From an uncultured Muribaculaceae bacterium (GTDB taxonomy: Bacteria > Bacteroidota > Bacteroidia > Bacteroidales > Muribaculaceae): a DNA stretch of 64,000 nt. The notes beneath the pieces were generated by a model. It ran no database searches, was not told the DNA's origin, and saw nothing but the letters and a program-made list of their open reading frames with translations. A program made the position numbers and the translations under genes. The stretch's first letter is position 1, and every line of letters starts with the position of its first letter. The stretch is taken from NCBI GenBank assembly GCA_947174275.1, contig CAMWIJ010000007.1, positions 1 through 64,000 on the forward strand, in the 5' to 3' direction. Of this stretch, positions 41,075-51,276 are shown in pieces.

Positions 41075-41493
41075 TTTCTGTTTTGTATTTTGATAATTAA
41101 CAGTTTAAAGTTGTGTTATAATAACTATTCATCATCATTATGACAACACACCCGGTGAAATTGGACAGAAAAATAATCCGCAGGTCATATTGTCAAAATA
41201 AATTTGAGCAGTCACTTTATTTTTATCAGTAAATTATTGTAAAGCACAAAGATACAAAAAATAAACAATATGCACTGCAACACCGCCATATTTTAATTAT
41301 CTGTTTACTTATCCCGCCGGCATATTTGTCAGCATATTTGACCGTAAATCATAAAAATCACTCGCTGATAATATGAAAATAATTTCTACGACTGTAACTT
41401 TTTTGTTATTTTTGCGTCTAATAATCAACAGTATGTTATTAGAGAGCGGAAAATTAGTTTTGTAAATCACATAAAGTAGAATTTTTTAAGATT

Positions 41494-41901
41494 ATGAAGA
41501 AGATTTTAATGCTTATGATTGTGGCGCTGGCTACAATCTCAGTCAAGGCTATCAATGTAGACGAGGCTTACACCAAGCTCGCTGAAATTCCAGGCGCCGC
41601 TTTGTCGGATGTTCCCGAATATGACTGCACTAAAGAGGGTATGGACTGGGGTAAGGTAGTGATGTTTATCGGAGCTTCACCCGCAACTATAGCCGAGGTT
41701 GAGAAGGTTCTTGCAGAAATCACCGACCCCGTCGTGGTTGATGAGAAGGCTCAAGGCAACAACCACGTTGTCGGTTATGCCGCCAAGCAGGCCGATGGCC
41801 GCACTCGCGCTCTGGTTAGTGTCAATATGCCCGGCGCAGGTCTTGTAGTGGTATATGCCCAGGGTGGCGACGATGTTGTCTCAGGCATGAATATCAACTG
41901 A
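41494..41901 (+). CDS. Small secreted hypothetical protein
   Basis: MKKILMLMIVALATISVKA signal peptide; 135 aa; TATTTTTG promoter at 41407-41414; followed by a strong terminator. Confidence 0.7.
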   Translation: MKKILMLMIVALATISVKAINVDEAYTKLAEIPGAALSDVPEYDCTKEGMDWGKVVMFIGASPATIAEVEKVLAEITDPVVVDEKAQGNNHVVGYAAKQADGRTRALVSVNMPGAGLVVVYAQGGDDVVSGMNIN

Positions 41902-41907
41902 TAAGAC

Positions 41908-41975
41908 AGATAGTAAAAAACAAAAGAGTCATCATTTCCGAGCGGAAATGATGACTCTTTTGTTTTTTACTATCT
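41908..41975. terminator. Bidirectional intrinsic terminator (33-bp perfect inverted-repeat arms)
   Basis: AGATAGTAAAAAACAAAAGAGTCATCATTTCCG-AG-CGGAAATGATGACTCTTTTGTTTTTTACTATCT between convergent genes. Confidence 0.95.
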
Positions 41976-41978
41976 AAA

Positions 41979-42800
41979 TCAGTATTGTTCGTTTGCATTG
42001 GGGAAGTCGCCCTCTTTGACGTCGTTGATATAGCCTTTGACAGCCGAGTCAATGACGGTGGCGAGGTCGGCGTAGCGGCGCAGGAATTTAGGAGAGAATC
42101 CTTTGTTGATGCCGAGCATGTCGTGCATTACGAGCACCTGTCCGTCGCAGCCGTTGCCTGCTCCGATGCCTATTGTGGGTATTGTGAGTTCGGCAGAGAC
42201 TTTTGCGGCGAGTGTTGCGGGAATTTTCTCGAGCACGATGGCGAAGCAGCCGATTTCCTCAAGCATCTTTGCGTCGCTGATAAGTCGTTGGGCTTCAGCT
42301 TCCTCTTTTGCGCGCACTGCGTATGTGCCGAATTTGTTGATTGACTGCGGAGTCAGGCCGAGGTGTCCCATGACGGGAATGCCGGCGCAGAGTATGCGCT
42401 CGATAGATTCGCGTATTTCCGCTCCGCCCTCCATCTTCACGGCTTCGGCATGTGATTCTTTCATGATGCGGATTGCAGAGGCGAGAGCTTCCTTTGAGTT
42501 GCCCTGATATGTGCCGAACGGGAGGTCAACGACCACAAGCGCGCGGTTTACACCCTTGACTACGCTTTTCGCATGATATATCATCTGGTCGAGGGTCATC
42601 GGGAGCGTTGTTACGTTGCCCGCCATTACGTTTGAAGCAGAGTCGCCGACGAGTATCACGTCCATTCCGGCTTCGTCGATGAGACGCGCCATGGAGTAGT
42701 CGTAGGCTGTGAGCATTGCTATCTTTTCGTTGCGGTGCTTCATTTCGGTAAGCCGCAGTGTGGTGACTTTACGCTGGTTGTCAGTAGTGTTTGTTGACAT
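41979..42800 (-). CDS. panB: 3-methyl-2-oxobutanoate hydroxymethyltransferase
   Basis: [67 protein letters not shown]. Confidence 0.97.
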   Translation of the reverse strand: MSTNTTDNQRKVTTLRLTEMKHRNEKIAMLTAYDYSMARLIDEAGMDVILVGDSASNVMAGNVTTLPMTLDQMIYHAKSVVKGVNRALVVVDLPFGTYQGNSKEALASAIRIMKESHAEAVKMEGGAEIRESIERILCAGIPVMGHLGLTPQSINKFGTYAVRAKEEAEAQRLISDAKMLEEIGCFAIVLEKIPATLAAKVSAELTIPTIGIGAGNGCDGQVLVMHDMLGINKGFSPKFLRRYADLATVIDSAVKGYINDVKEGDFPNANEQY

Positions 42801-42980
42801 GATAATGTTTAATTTGACGGTTTATTGTAAAACGTGAATAAAACCTGTATATCGGGCACAAAGGTAATGCTTTTTAACAGATGAAAATTAAAAATCTGAA
42901 AAAATATGCGCGTAATCTACGATTACAGAGATAAAACCGCTATCTTTGGGGGAAACAACCCTTAAAACTGATTTACTCGT

Positions 42981-43634
42981 ATGAAAATAATAAATTTTGA
43001 CAAAGGAAATTCACTTATCAGCCAGTATATGTCGGAACTCCGCGATGTCACGATACAGAATGACCGTCTCCGCTTCCGTCGCAATCTGGAGCGTATAGGT
43101 CAGATCATGGCGTTTGAGATCTCGCGTACGCTGGAATACAGGGAGGTGGATGTCACCACTCCTCTTGGTGTGTCGAAGTGTCACCGCATAGACGACCCGG
43201 TGGTGCTTGCCACTATTTTTCGTGCGGGAGTGCCTTTCCATCAGGGATTTCTGGAATATTTCGACTATGCGGAGAATGCTTTCGTATCGGCCTACCGCAA
43301 ATATAAGGAGAAGGAAAATTTCGACATCTGCATCGAGTATCTCGCTTCGCCCAATCTTGAGGACAAGATTGTGGTGATAGCCGACCCGATGCTCGCCACC
43401 GGAGCTTCCATGGAATTGAGCTACAGGGCGTTGCTTACGAAAGGCAATCCGCGTCACATACATGTGGCTTCTGTCATAGCCTCGCAACGCGCAATCGACT
43501 ATATCGCCGAAACTTTCCCAAAGGAAAAGACCACAATATGGGTGGGCGCTGTCGACGAGCATATCAATGACCATTCCTATATAGTGCCGGGCCTCGGTGA
43601 TGCCGGCGACCTTGCCTACGGGGTGAAGGAATAA
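42981..43634 (+). CDS. upp: Uracil phosphoribosyltransferase
   Basis: ATIFRAGVPFHQGFLEYFD, IVVIADPMLATGASMELSYRALL, DAGDLAYG. Confidence 0.95.
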   Translation: MKIINFDKGNSLISQYMSELRDVTIQNDRLRFRRNLERIGQIMAFEISRTLEYREVDVTTPLGVSKCHRIDDPVVLATIFRAGVPFHQGFLEYFDYAENAFVSAYRKYKEKENFDICIEYLASPNLEDKIVVIADPMLATGASMELSYRALLTKGNPRHIHVASVIASQRAIDYIAETFPKEKTTIWVGAVDEHINDHSYIVPGLGDAGDLAYGVKE

Positions 43635-43682
43635 TCTGGATTTTCCCGAGTTCTGCAGCACCCGCATTCTGTTTGAATTTTT

Positions 43683-44594
43683 TCAGCGGGCGTTGCGGGG
43701 ATGGTGCTGCAGGATTTCGTTGCGCAAGAATGTGCGGTCGATGTGCAGATAGACTTCTGTTGTGGATATTGATTCGTGGCCGAGCATCTGCTGTATGGCG
43801 CGCAGATTGGCGCCTCCTTCAAGCAGGTGTGTGGCAAAGGAGTGGCGCATGGTGTGCGGCGATATTTCCTTGTTTACGCCGGCAGCTTCTGCCAGTCCGC
43901 TTACTATGTAATATACCATCATGCGGGTCAGACGCCGTCCGCGTCGGCTGACGAAAAGTATGTTGTCCTCGCCCGGTTTGATTGTGACGTCGCCGCGCAT
44001 CTCCATATAGTCTTTTATGGCGTCAAGTGTGGTCTGTGCCATGGGCACAAGCCGCTCCTTGTCGCCTTTGCCATGAACTATGATATATTGTTCGGCGGCA
44101 TATATGCGTGAAATCTCGAGATTTACAAGTTCTGACACGCGCAGTCCGCAGCCATAGAGAGTCTCCATTATTGCCCGGTTGCGCACGCCTTCGAATTTCG
44201 TCATGTCGATGGCATCGATCATGGCGTCGATTTCCTCTATCGATAGCACTTCGGGTAGTTTGCGTCCCACGCGTGGCCCTTCGAGAAGCTGTGTAGGGTC
44301 GGCATCGATATAATCTTCATGGATGAGCCAGTGGAAAAATGACTTTATGCCCGATATTATGCGTGCGAGGGTGCGTACGGCAATGCCGAGGTCATAACAA
44401 GCGGCGGCAAACTGCTGAAGGTCGGTCAATACGATACGGTCGACAGTCAGGCCTTCACTGCCGCAGTATATGAGCAGTTTCCTGACATCCTCGCGGTAGG
44501 CTTCAATGGTGTTGGCTGACATGCCGCGTTCGAGCGACAGATGCATGGTGTATCTGTCGAGCAGAATATCTCCGGATGGTAGTATGCGGCCCAA
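43683..44594 (-). CDS. xerD: Site-specific tyrosine recombinase (XerD-like)
   Basis: MSANTIEAYREDVRKLL, YGCGLRVSELVNL, SPHTMRHSFATHLLEGGANLRAIQQMLGHESISTTEVYLHI. Confidence 0.9.
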   Translation of the reverse strand: MGRILPSGDILLDRYTMHLSLERGMSANTIEAYREDVRKLLIYCGSEGLTVDRIVLTDLQQFAAACYDLGIAVRTLARIISGIKSFFHWLIHEDYIDADPTQLLEGPRVGRKLPEVLSIEEIDAMIDAIDMTKFEGVRNRAIMETLYGCGLRVSELVNLEISRIYAAEQYIIVHGKGDKERLVPMAQTTLDAIKDYMEMRGDVTIKPGEDNILFVSRRGRRLTRMMVYYIVSGLAEAAGVNKEISPHTMRHSFATHLLEGGANLRAIQQMLGHESISTTEVYLHIDRTFLRNEILQHHPRNAR

Positions 44595-44614
44595 TTGGGT
44601 TAATTTGTTGGTTG

Positions 44615-45151
44615 TTACTTGAATGCGATTTTAAACGACTGACGGGGGAGATGGCTGAAGCGGCATATTATGCCGGTGCGGCGGTCGGAGAAATCCATGC
44701 CGCGGGAGCAGCCTGACGTGAGCCGTTTCCATAGGTCTTTTGCCGGTGCACGGTCGATATTGCGTATGATATACACCGGAGCACCGTTATCGTGCGTGGG
44801 GGCGGCCTCCGGTGTGCGTACTATTGCCATGTCCGGTGTGATTGTGCTGTTGCCCGATATTATTTCGGCGTCAGGGGCTGTGAGGCCGACTATTTTTGTC
44901 AGTATCTCGTCGCCTGCGGGATATATGGCAATTTTTCCGGGACGGAAGTGGCTTATGCAACGGCATATAAGCGCCATGTCGCCGAAGCCGTCGCCGGTTG
45001 CAGCGGCTCGGAGTTCTTCGTCAATGCCGCCGCAGCCTCTTCTTGCAAGCACCTCTGTCACAAATGAGAAGGCAAAGGGGGAGTGTATGCCGAAGCCCTT
45101 TGCCCGCCAGCGTCGACGGGGCCATGTCATGGTTCGTCGCAGCGATATCAT
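44615..45151 (-). CDS. Hypothetical protein, SAM-methyltransferase-like N-terminal motif (GFGIHSPFAF)
   Basis: True start probably at ATG 45151 (MISLRRTMTWPRRRWRAKGFGIHSPFAFSFVTEVL), overlapping the YfhO stop by 4 bp (ATGA). The listed longer ORF is antisense/out of frame upstream of this point. Confidence 0.65.
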   Translation of the reverse strand: MISLRRTMTWPRRRWRAKGFGIHSPFAFSFVTEVLARRGCGGIDEELRAAATGDGFGDMALICRCISHFRPGKIAIYPAGDEILTKIVGLTAPDAEIISGNSTITPDMAIVRTPEAAPTHDNGAPVYIIRNIDRAPAKDLWKRLTSGCSRGMDFSDRRTGIICRFSHLPRQSFKIAFK

Positions 45152-47757
45152 TCCGTCTCCTTTCTGCATCCGGCAATGCCGCATGCGATAGCTGCAATCA
45201 CCAAAATATATATGATTATGACGGCAACGGTAGCGACAGTGACGGTGCTGTGAACCGACGCGGGGTTGAAGGTCATCACAATCTCGTGGCTGCCGGCGGG
45301 CACAACCAGAGCGCGGAGCACGTAGTTGACTCGCGCTATCTCGGCAGGTTGGCCGTCGATGGTTGCTTCCCAGCCCCACGGGAAGTAAACTTCAGAGAAT
45401 ACGGCCACCCGTGGTGTAGAAGTGGTCGACTTATATGTCAGGCGGTCAGGAGCGTATGAAGTCTCCACGATGGTGTCGGCGCTGTCGCCGGCAGTGGCGT
45501 CACCGAGTATTTTTTGCATTGAGCGGTCGGCCACGGCTTCGTGGTCGGGAGAGAGGGTGCGGAGGGCGTTGAGCTCTTCGTTGGCGTTGTTGACGTAGTT
45601 TATGTTGTCGATAAACCATGCGTTGCCCAGAGCCAGATCATTGGTGTAGAGCTGACCTCCGGCCACGATATAGCGGGCGTTGAGCATGTTGAGCACCGGT
45701 TCTGATGATATCAGTCCGGAGTTGATAAGGTCGTTGTATCGGCCGAGTTTGGCTGCGTGATATCCGCCGATTGTCTTGTGGAAATATGACGGTACGGCTT
45801 CACCGAAGCGGTCGAAGTCGGCCACGCGGTAGTTGGGATCGGTGTCGGCAAGTATCTCGCGGTCTATTGCCGTAGGCTCGATAACTGCGTCGGAGGCGGT
45901 GAGCTCTGGCACGAAGAAACTGTCGTGGCTCAGATAGCGCTTGTTGACCGAGTAGAGGTCAATCAGCACGAGCAGGCCGATTGCGCCTACCGATACAATC
46001 TTGCTGCCCTTGCGGTTTTTAAGCAGGTTGAACCGCCATACGCCGACGGCTCCGGCGCCTAAGATAAGGAAAATGAGCGACCTTTGGCAGTCTTTTTTGA
46101 CAAGCGAAAGGCGAAGTTCCTCCACAGCGCGTGACACATCTGGGTTGTCGATGCTCACCTGAGAGATAACTTCTTCGGGATAACCCTGGTGATGAAGCTG
46201 CTGCGCTATCATGTCGGAAGTGCGTGCCTCGCTCTCCATATTGTAGCCTGCCCCGAAAATTCCGGGGTTTAACACGCCGAGCAGGCAGATAAGTCCGACA
46301 ATGCCGAAACCGAAAGCGATTGCGGTGTCACCTTTGGCTTTGAGGAATTTCACAGGCTGGGCTTCAGCGGTGCCTTTCGTCGGTACGTTTGGCTGCAACG
46401 CAGTGTTATTGTTGTTATAGAGCCTGTATAGGCCGAGCACGGCGATAAGAGGTATGATGAATTCAGCCACGACGAGAATGCTCTCTACGGTGCGGAATTT
46501 GCTGTACATCGGCACTATGTCGATAAACAGGTCGGTGAACCACTGGCAGTTTCTTCCCCATGAAAGCATCACGGTGATAATCAGCACGAACACCAGTCCC
46601 CATTTCACCGGACCGCGCACGATGATGCATCCCATCACGAACAGGGCGAAGATGATGACGCCGACATATACCGGTCCGTTTGTCATCTCCGGTTCTCCAA
46701 AATATTGTGTCGAGTAGTTGAGGTAGAAATCTACGTAAGGATTGTCGGAAAAGCGTTCGGCGCCGCTGACATCGGCGAGTGACATCGGTGCCAGTTGCCC
46801 GCCTTCGGGTCGCACGGATGCGCCACCCTTTACGTTGGGTATAAACAGGGTGAAAGTCTCGCCGCGGCCGTAGGAATATTGCGTAATATAGGCGCGTTTG
46901 ATAGCGTCGGCCTGTTCGGGATTGTTGTTGTCGACCTCACTCTGTTCGCGCTGAGTCTCTTTCGCATATTTCGACGTGTGGTAGATTGACGGCAGATTTG
47001 CACAGACGGCGAGTCCGGCAGCCACGGCAAGCGAAGCCGTTGCGATGCCCCATCGTTTTACGTTTTTCTGACGGAGAGCCTGCACCAGGTAGGCTATAAC
47101 CAGTATGGCTATGACGAAACAGAAGTAGTAGGTCATCTGTATGTGATTGGCGTTGAGCTGCATCATGGCGAAAAAGGCAGCCATTGCAGCGCCCGCGAGG
47201 TAACGCCCGCGATAGGCGAGCACGATGCCGGCGATTGTCGGCGGGATGTAGGCGAGGGTTACGAATTTCCATATATGCCCGGCGCCGATGATGATTATGA
47301 AATATGTCGAGAAGCCCCATGCGATAGCGCCTATCAGGCCGTACTCCCAGCGCACCCGCATTGTCATCATCAGTATCATGAATCCGACCATCATCATGAA
47401 CAGCAGGTTGGAGGGGGAGGGCAGTCCGAGCCCGTAGACCTTGGTGAACCATGCGAACAGCGAATTTGACGGATAAGCCGGCGATATCTGGAATGTAGGC
47501 ATGCCTGAGAAGAGAGCGTTGGTCCATCTGCTCTGCTGACCTGTGGCCTCTTCATAGAGTTTGGTCTCCTGTCCGTTGGCCATGCCCTGCACCATGTCAT
47601 GCTGGCGAAGGTCGTTACCCTCGAAGTTGTCGGGATAGAAAAACGCAATGGATATGATGGCCATTATGACCACGGAAAACAGAAATCCGCGCGTCTGGCG
47701 GTCTTTTATAAATCTGACAAACCCGTCCTTGATTGCGGGCAACGACAATAACTGCAT
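45148..47757 (-). CDS. YfhO family membrane protein
   Basis: 869 aa multi-TM protein; FFYPDNFEGNDLRQHDMVQGMANGQE, SGMPTFQI, C-terminal FSEVYFPWGWEATIDGQPAEIARVNYVLRALVVPAGSHEIVMTFNP. Confidence 0.88.
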   Translation of the reverse strand: MQLLSLPAIKDGFVRFIKDRQTRGFLFSVVIMAIISIAFFYPDNFEGNDLRQHDMVQGMANGQETKLYEEATGQQSRWTNALFSGMPTFQISPAYPSNSLFAWFTKVYGLGLPSPSNLLFMMMVGFMILMMTMRVRWEYGLIGAIAWGFSTYFIIIIGAGHIWKFVTLAYIPPTIAGIVLAYRGRYLAGAAMAAFFAMMQLNANHIQMTYYFCFVIAILVIAYLVQALRQKNVKRWGIATASLAVAAGLAVCANLPSIYHTSKYAKETQREQSEVDNNNPEQADAIKRAYITQYSYGRGETFTLFIPNVKGGASVRPEGGQLAPMSLADVSGAERFSDNPYVDFYLNYSTQYFGEPEMTNGPVYVGVIIFALFVMGCIIVRGPVKWGLVFVLIITVMLSWGRNCQWFTDLFIDIVPMYSKFRTVESILVVAEFIIPLIAVLGLYRLYNNNNTALQPNVPTKGTAEAQPVKFLKAKGDTAIAFGFGIVGLICLLGVLNPGIFGAGYNMESEARTSDMIAQQLHHQGYPEEVISQVSIDNPDVSRAVEELRLSLVKKDCQRSLIFLILGAGAVGVWRFNLLKNRKGSKIVSVGAIGLLVLIDLYSVNKRYLSHDSFFVPELTASDAVIEPTAIDREILADTDPNYRVADFDRFGEAVPSYFHKTIGGYHAAKLGRYNDLINSGLISSEPVLNMLNARYIVAGGQLYTNDLALGNAWFIDNINYVNNANEELNALRTLSPDHEAVADRSMQKILGDATAGDSADTIVETSYAPDRLTYKSTTSTPRVAVFSEVYFPWGWEATIDGQPAEIARVNYVLRALVVPAGSHEIVMTFNPASVHSTVTVATVAVIIIYILVIAAIACGIAGCRKETE

Positions 47758-48072
47758 AATTAAAACTGTATATTGTATATATTATGTAGCAAAGTTACGA
47801 AAATTAGTTGACAGATAAATTCGTAAATGAAAAATAGTCGGTATTTTTTACCGGTCGCCGAAGATTGTCGGAAGTATATTTGTAACATGCCGTAGTGAAA
47901 TCATGATGAAGGAGTGGGTATATGGCATTAAAGTCGGTTTTGGCGGGAAGGGTGTTGTTGTTATTAATTCACGGTAGGGTAGGGGAGTGGTGCCGGATGT
48001 TTGTGTGATGGCTTGTGAAAATTGTCGTGATAAAATCGTGGATTATGAATTGCAATTGTCGGGGAGTTTTTT

Positions 48073-48080
48073 TATATTTG
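48073..48080 (+). promoter_or_regulatory. Bacteroidetes -7 element TATATTTG upstream of ybeY
   Basis: TAnnTTTG ~46 bp upstream of ATG 48127. Confidence 0.5.
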
Positions 48081-48126
48081 TCATTTGTTTTTAGCGGGGA
48101 TTGGTCTCCGCACAAATGGTCGTGTT

Positions 48127-48552
48127 ATGACAATTGAGATATTGACGCAGAATGTTGAGAAGCCATTGCTTGACTGGGAGAAGGTGGAGCGGTGGATTGT
48201 TGAGGTGGCGCACCGGCTGGGGCGTCGCACCGGTGCTCTTACTTATATCTTTTGCGATGACGAGCGCATTCTGGAAGTCAACCGGCAGTATCTCCAACAT
48301 GACTACTACACGGATATCATAACGTTTGACAATACGACCGGCAGGCTGATTCGCGGAGATATGTTCATCTCTCTCGACACTGTGGCCACGAATGCCGAGG
48401 CTGTAGGCGCTTCGTATGACGACGAGCTGTTGAGGGTGATAATTCACGGCGTGCTCCATCTCTGTGGCATCAACGACAAAGGCCCCGGCGAGCGCGAGAT
48501 TATGGAGGCGCATGAGAATGATGCTCTCGCGCTTTGGCGAGCGGGTTGCTGA
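48127..48552 (+). CDS. ybeY: rRNA maturation RNase YbeY
   Basis: VNRQYLQHDYYTDIITFDN, RVIIHGVLHLCGINDKGPGEREIMEAHE (H3xH5xH). ATG at 48127 preferred over the ORF start at 48085. Confidence 0.93.
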   Translation: MTIEILTQNVEKPLLDWEKVERWIVEVAHRLGRRTGALTYIFCDDERILEVNRQYLQHDYYTDIITFDNTTGRLIRGDMFISLDTVATNAEAVGASYDDELLRVIIHGVLHLCGINDKGPGEREIMEAHENDALALWRAGC

Positions 48553-48701
48553 GTGAGATATTTCCCTACAAGTTATCACGAAAATGCAAATATCGCACGG
48601 AAATCGCCTTAAAATCGGCCTTATGATTGGGTAAATATTTGAATATCAAATATATATGGCGAAAATTTGCTGACAATATTTTTGCGAAATATAAATTACA
48701 G

Positions 48702-50597
48702 ATGAAATACGAATTTGATGTCATAGTGGTTGGAGCCGGTCATGCCGGCTGTGAGGCGGCTCACGCTTCGGCATGTATAGGTGCTGACACGCTGCTTGTG
48801 ACGCTCGACATGAATAAAATTGCGCAGATGAGCTGCAATCCTGCCGTAGGTGGTATAGCCAAAGGGCAGATAGTCAGAGAGGTCGATGCGCTTGGCGGTA
48901 TGATGGGGGTTGTGACCGACAGTTCGGCCATACAGTTCCGCATGCTAAACCGCTCCAAAGGTCCGGCGATGTGGAGTCCGCGCTCACAGTGCGACCGAAT
49001 GAAATTCTCAGCAATGTGGCGTCATATACTTGAGAATACGCCTGACCTGTCGATGTGGCAGGATGATGTTGTAGATGTCATCGTAGAGGATGGTGTTATC
49101 AAAGGTGTTGTGACGGCTATGGGTGTCAGGTTTTATGCAAAAAGCGTGGTGCTCACAAACGGCACATTTCTCAACGGGCTGATGCATATCGGCCGCACTC
49201 AGATAGAGGGCGGACGTGTAGCCGAGCCGGCATCGTGCGGTCTTACCGCCTCGCTGCGCAATCTCGGTTTTGTCACAGACAGAATGAAAACCGGTACGCC
49301 TGTGCGTATAGACGGCCGTTCGGTCGACTTCTCGCTTACAGTTCCGCAGGATGGCGACGACGCGCTTGTCGACGGCGGAGATTTCCATAAATTCTCTTAC
49401 CTGCCGGGTGTGCATCGCACTCTCGAACAGCGCCTGTGTTTTGCTGTCTATACCTCTGAAGCCACCCATGAGGTGCTCCGCCGAGGGTTGCCTGACTCTC
49501 CGCTTTTCAATGGTCAGATACAAAGTATCGGTCCGCGCTATTGCCCTTCGATAGAGACAAAAATTGTGACCTTTGCCGACAAGACGGAGCATCAGCTTTT
49601 TCTTGAGCCCGAAGGTGAGGATACGCAGGAGTATTATCTCAACGGCTTCTCGTCATCGCTGCCTATTGACATTCAGGTTGAGGCTTTGCACACCATTCCG
49701 GCATTCCGCAATGTGCAGATCTATCGTCCGGGATATGCTATCGAATATGACTTTTTTGACCCTACCCAACTGCGCCACACTCTCGAGACAAAACTCGTGG
49801 GCGGTTTGTATTTCGCGGGGCAGATCAACGGCACCACTGGATATGAGGAGGCCGCCGGACAAGGTCTCGTGGCCGGAGCCAATGCGGCTCTTTCCGCACT
49901 CGGCCGTGAGCCGTTTACACTCGGCCGTGACGAAGCCTATATCGGGGTGCTGATTGATGACCTTGTCACCAAAGGTGTCGATGAGCCGTACCGCATGTTT
50001 ACATCGCGGGCCGAATACCGCATACTCCTGCGTCAGGATGATGCCGATGAGCGTCTCACTCCGCGTGGCCGTGAAATCGGACTTGTGGATGATGTGCGCT
50101 ATGAAGCTTACTCTGACAAGATGCGCCGCAAGGAAAGTCTGATTGACTTCATAAACGGTTTCTCTGTCAAGCCCGCTCTTATCAATGATTATCTTGTTTC
50201 GATAGGGGAGACGCCCATGCAGCAGGGCTGCAAACTGTCGCAGCTGCTTTTGCGTCCTGCGCTCGATCTGCGTAAGCTTGCGGCAGGAATAAAACCGCTT
50301 GAAGATTTCATAGCATCGCTCGGTGACGACCGCATCGACGAGATAATAGAGGCGGTGGAAATCATGATAAAATATCGCGGATATCTCGACCGTGAAAAGC
50401 AGCTCGCCGACAAGGCGCGCCGTCTTGAAGGGCTCGTGCTTGGCGATAAATTCGACTACTCGTCGCTCACATCGCTGTCGACCGAGGCCCGTCAGAAACT
50501 CGATAAAATACGACCTCTTACCGTGGGGCAGGCGTCACGTATCCCCGGAGTTTCGCCGTCCGATATCAACATCCTTCTCCTGTTGCTCGGAAGATAG
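48702..50597 (+). CDS. mnmG: tRNA uridine-5-carboxymethylaminomethyl(34) synthesis enzyme
   Basis: YEFDVIVVGAGHAGCEAAHASACIGADTLLVTLDMNKIAQMSCNPAVGGIAKGQIVREVDALGG. ATG at 48702 preferred. Confidence 0.97.
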   Translation: MKYEFDVIVVGAGHAGCEAAHASACIGADTLLVTLDMNKIAQMSCNPAVGGIAKGQIVREVDALGGMMGVVTDSSAIQFRMLNRSKGPAMWSPRSQCDRMKFSAMWRHILENTPDLSMWQDDVVDVIVEDGVIKGVVTAMGVRFYAKSVVLTNGTFLNGLMHIGRTQIEGGRVAEPASCGLTASLRNLGFVTDRMKTGTPVRIDGRSVDFSLTVPQDGDDALVDGGDFHKFSYLPGVHRTLEQRLCFAVYTSEATHEVLRRGLPDSPLFNGQIQSIGPRYCPSIETKIVTFADKTEHQLFLEPEGEDTQEYYLNGFSSSLPIDIQVEALHTIPAFRNVQIYRPGYAIEYDFFDPTQLRHTLETKLVGGLYFAGQINGTTGYEEAAGQGLVAGANAALSALGREPFTLGRDEAYIGVLIDDLVTKGVDEPYRMFTSRAEYRILLRQDDADERLTPRGREIGLVDDVRYEAYSDKMRRKESLIDFINGFSVKPALINDYLVSIGETPMQQGCKLSQLLLRPALDLRKLAAGIKPLEDFIASLGDDRIDEIIEAVEIMIKYRGYLDREKQLADKARRLEGLVLGDKFDYSSLTSLSTEARQKLDKIRPLTVGQASRIPGVSPSDINILLLLLGR

Positions 50598-50672
50598 AAA
50601 ATCAATGTTTCACGTGAAACATTTTTGCGCTAAACAATACTTTTACAATAACATAAACTTAAAAAACGAATC

Positions 50673-51191
50673 ATGGAATACATCAAACGACACATTCGCG
50701 ACGTTCAGGATTTTCCTCAGAAAGGTGTCCTCTTCAAGGACCTCACCACAGCGTTTAAAGACCCGCGTGCTCTTCATATCATCGGCTGGGATCTTGCGCA
50801 GCTTTACCGCGACAAAGGTGTCACAAAGGTTGTCGGCATTGAGTCGCGCGGATTTATCGGCGGGTCAATCCTCGCCTTTGAAATCGGTGCGGGCTTTGTG
50901 CCCGTGCGCAAGCCCGGCAAACTTCCTGCCGACACGCTTCAGGCCTCCTACGACAAGGAGTATGGCAAAGATGTGATAGAGATACACCGCGATGCAATCA
51001 CGCCTGATGATATCGTGGTGCTCCACGACGATGTCCTCGCCACAGGGGGCACCATGCGCGCTGCCTACGACCTCGTGAAAAGCATGAACCCGAAAAAGGT
51101 CTATGTCAATTTCATTATCGAACTGACTGCACTCGGCGGCCGTGCGAAACTTCCCGCCGACGCCGAAGTGACCTCCCTCATTCAGTATTGA
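50673..51191 (+). CDS. apt: Adenine phosphoribosyltransferase
   Basis: VGIESRGFIGGSILAFEIGAGFVPVRKPGKLP, VVLHDDVLATGGTMRA. Confidence 0.96.
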   Translation: MEYIKRHIRDVQDFPQKGVLFKDLTTAFKDPRALHIIGWDLAQLYRDKGVTKVVGIESRGFIGGSILAFEIGAGFVPVRKPGKLPADTLQASYDKEYGKDVIEIHRDAITPDDIVVLHDDVLATGGTMRAAYDLVKSMNPKKVYVNFIIELTALGGRAKLPADAEVTSLIQY

Positions 51192-51276
51192 TAAATATAA
51201 CTCGGGGAGGGTGTCAAAGGCGCGTCAAGGCGTTGCCGGCGGCACCCTCCCTGCATTTGTATAGGATATTATTGTT

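Noticed and set aside
43683-44594. XerD-like recombinase as evidence of an integrated mobile element
   Set aside because: Sequence looks like the housekeeping XerC/D type in a housekeeping neighbourhood; no att repeats or cargo genes were seen.
47882-48060. Short ORF after an extra TATATTTG motif upstream of ybeY
   Set aside because: Only ~24 codons, no clear RBS context and no conservation evidence available.
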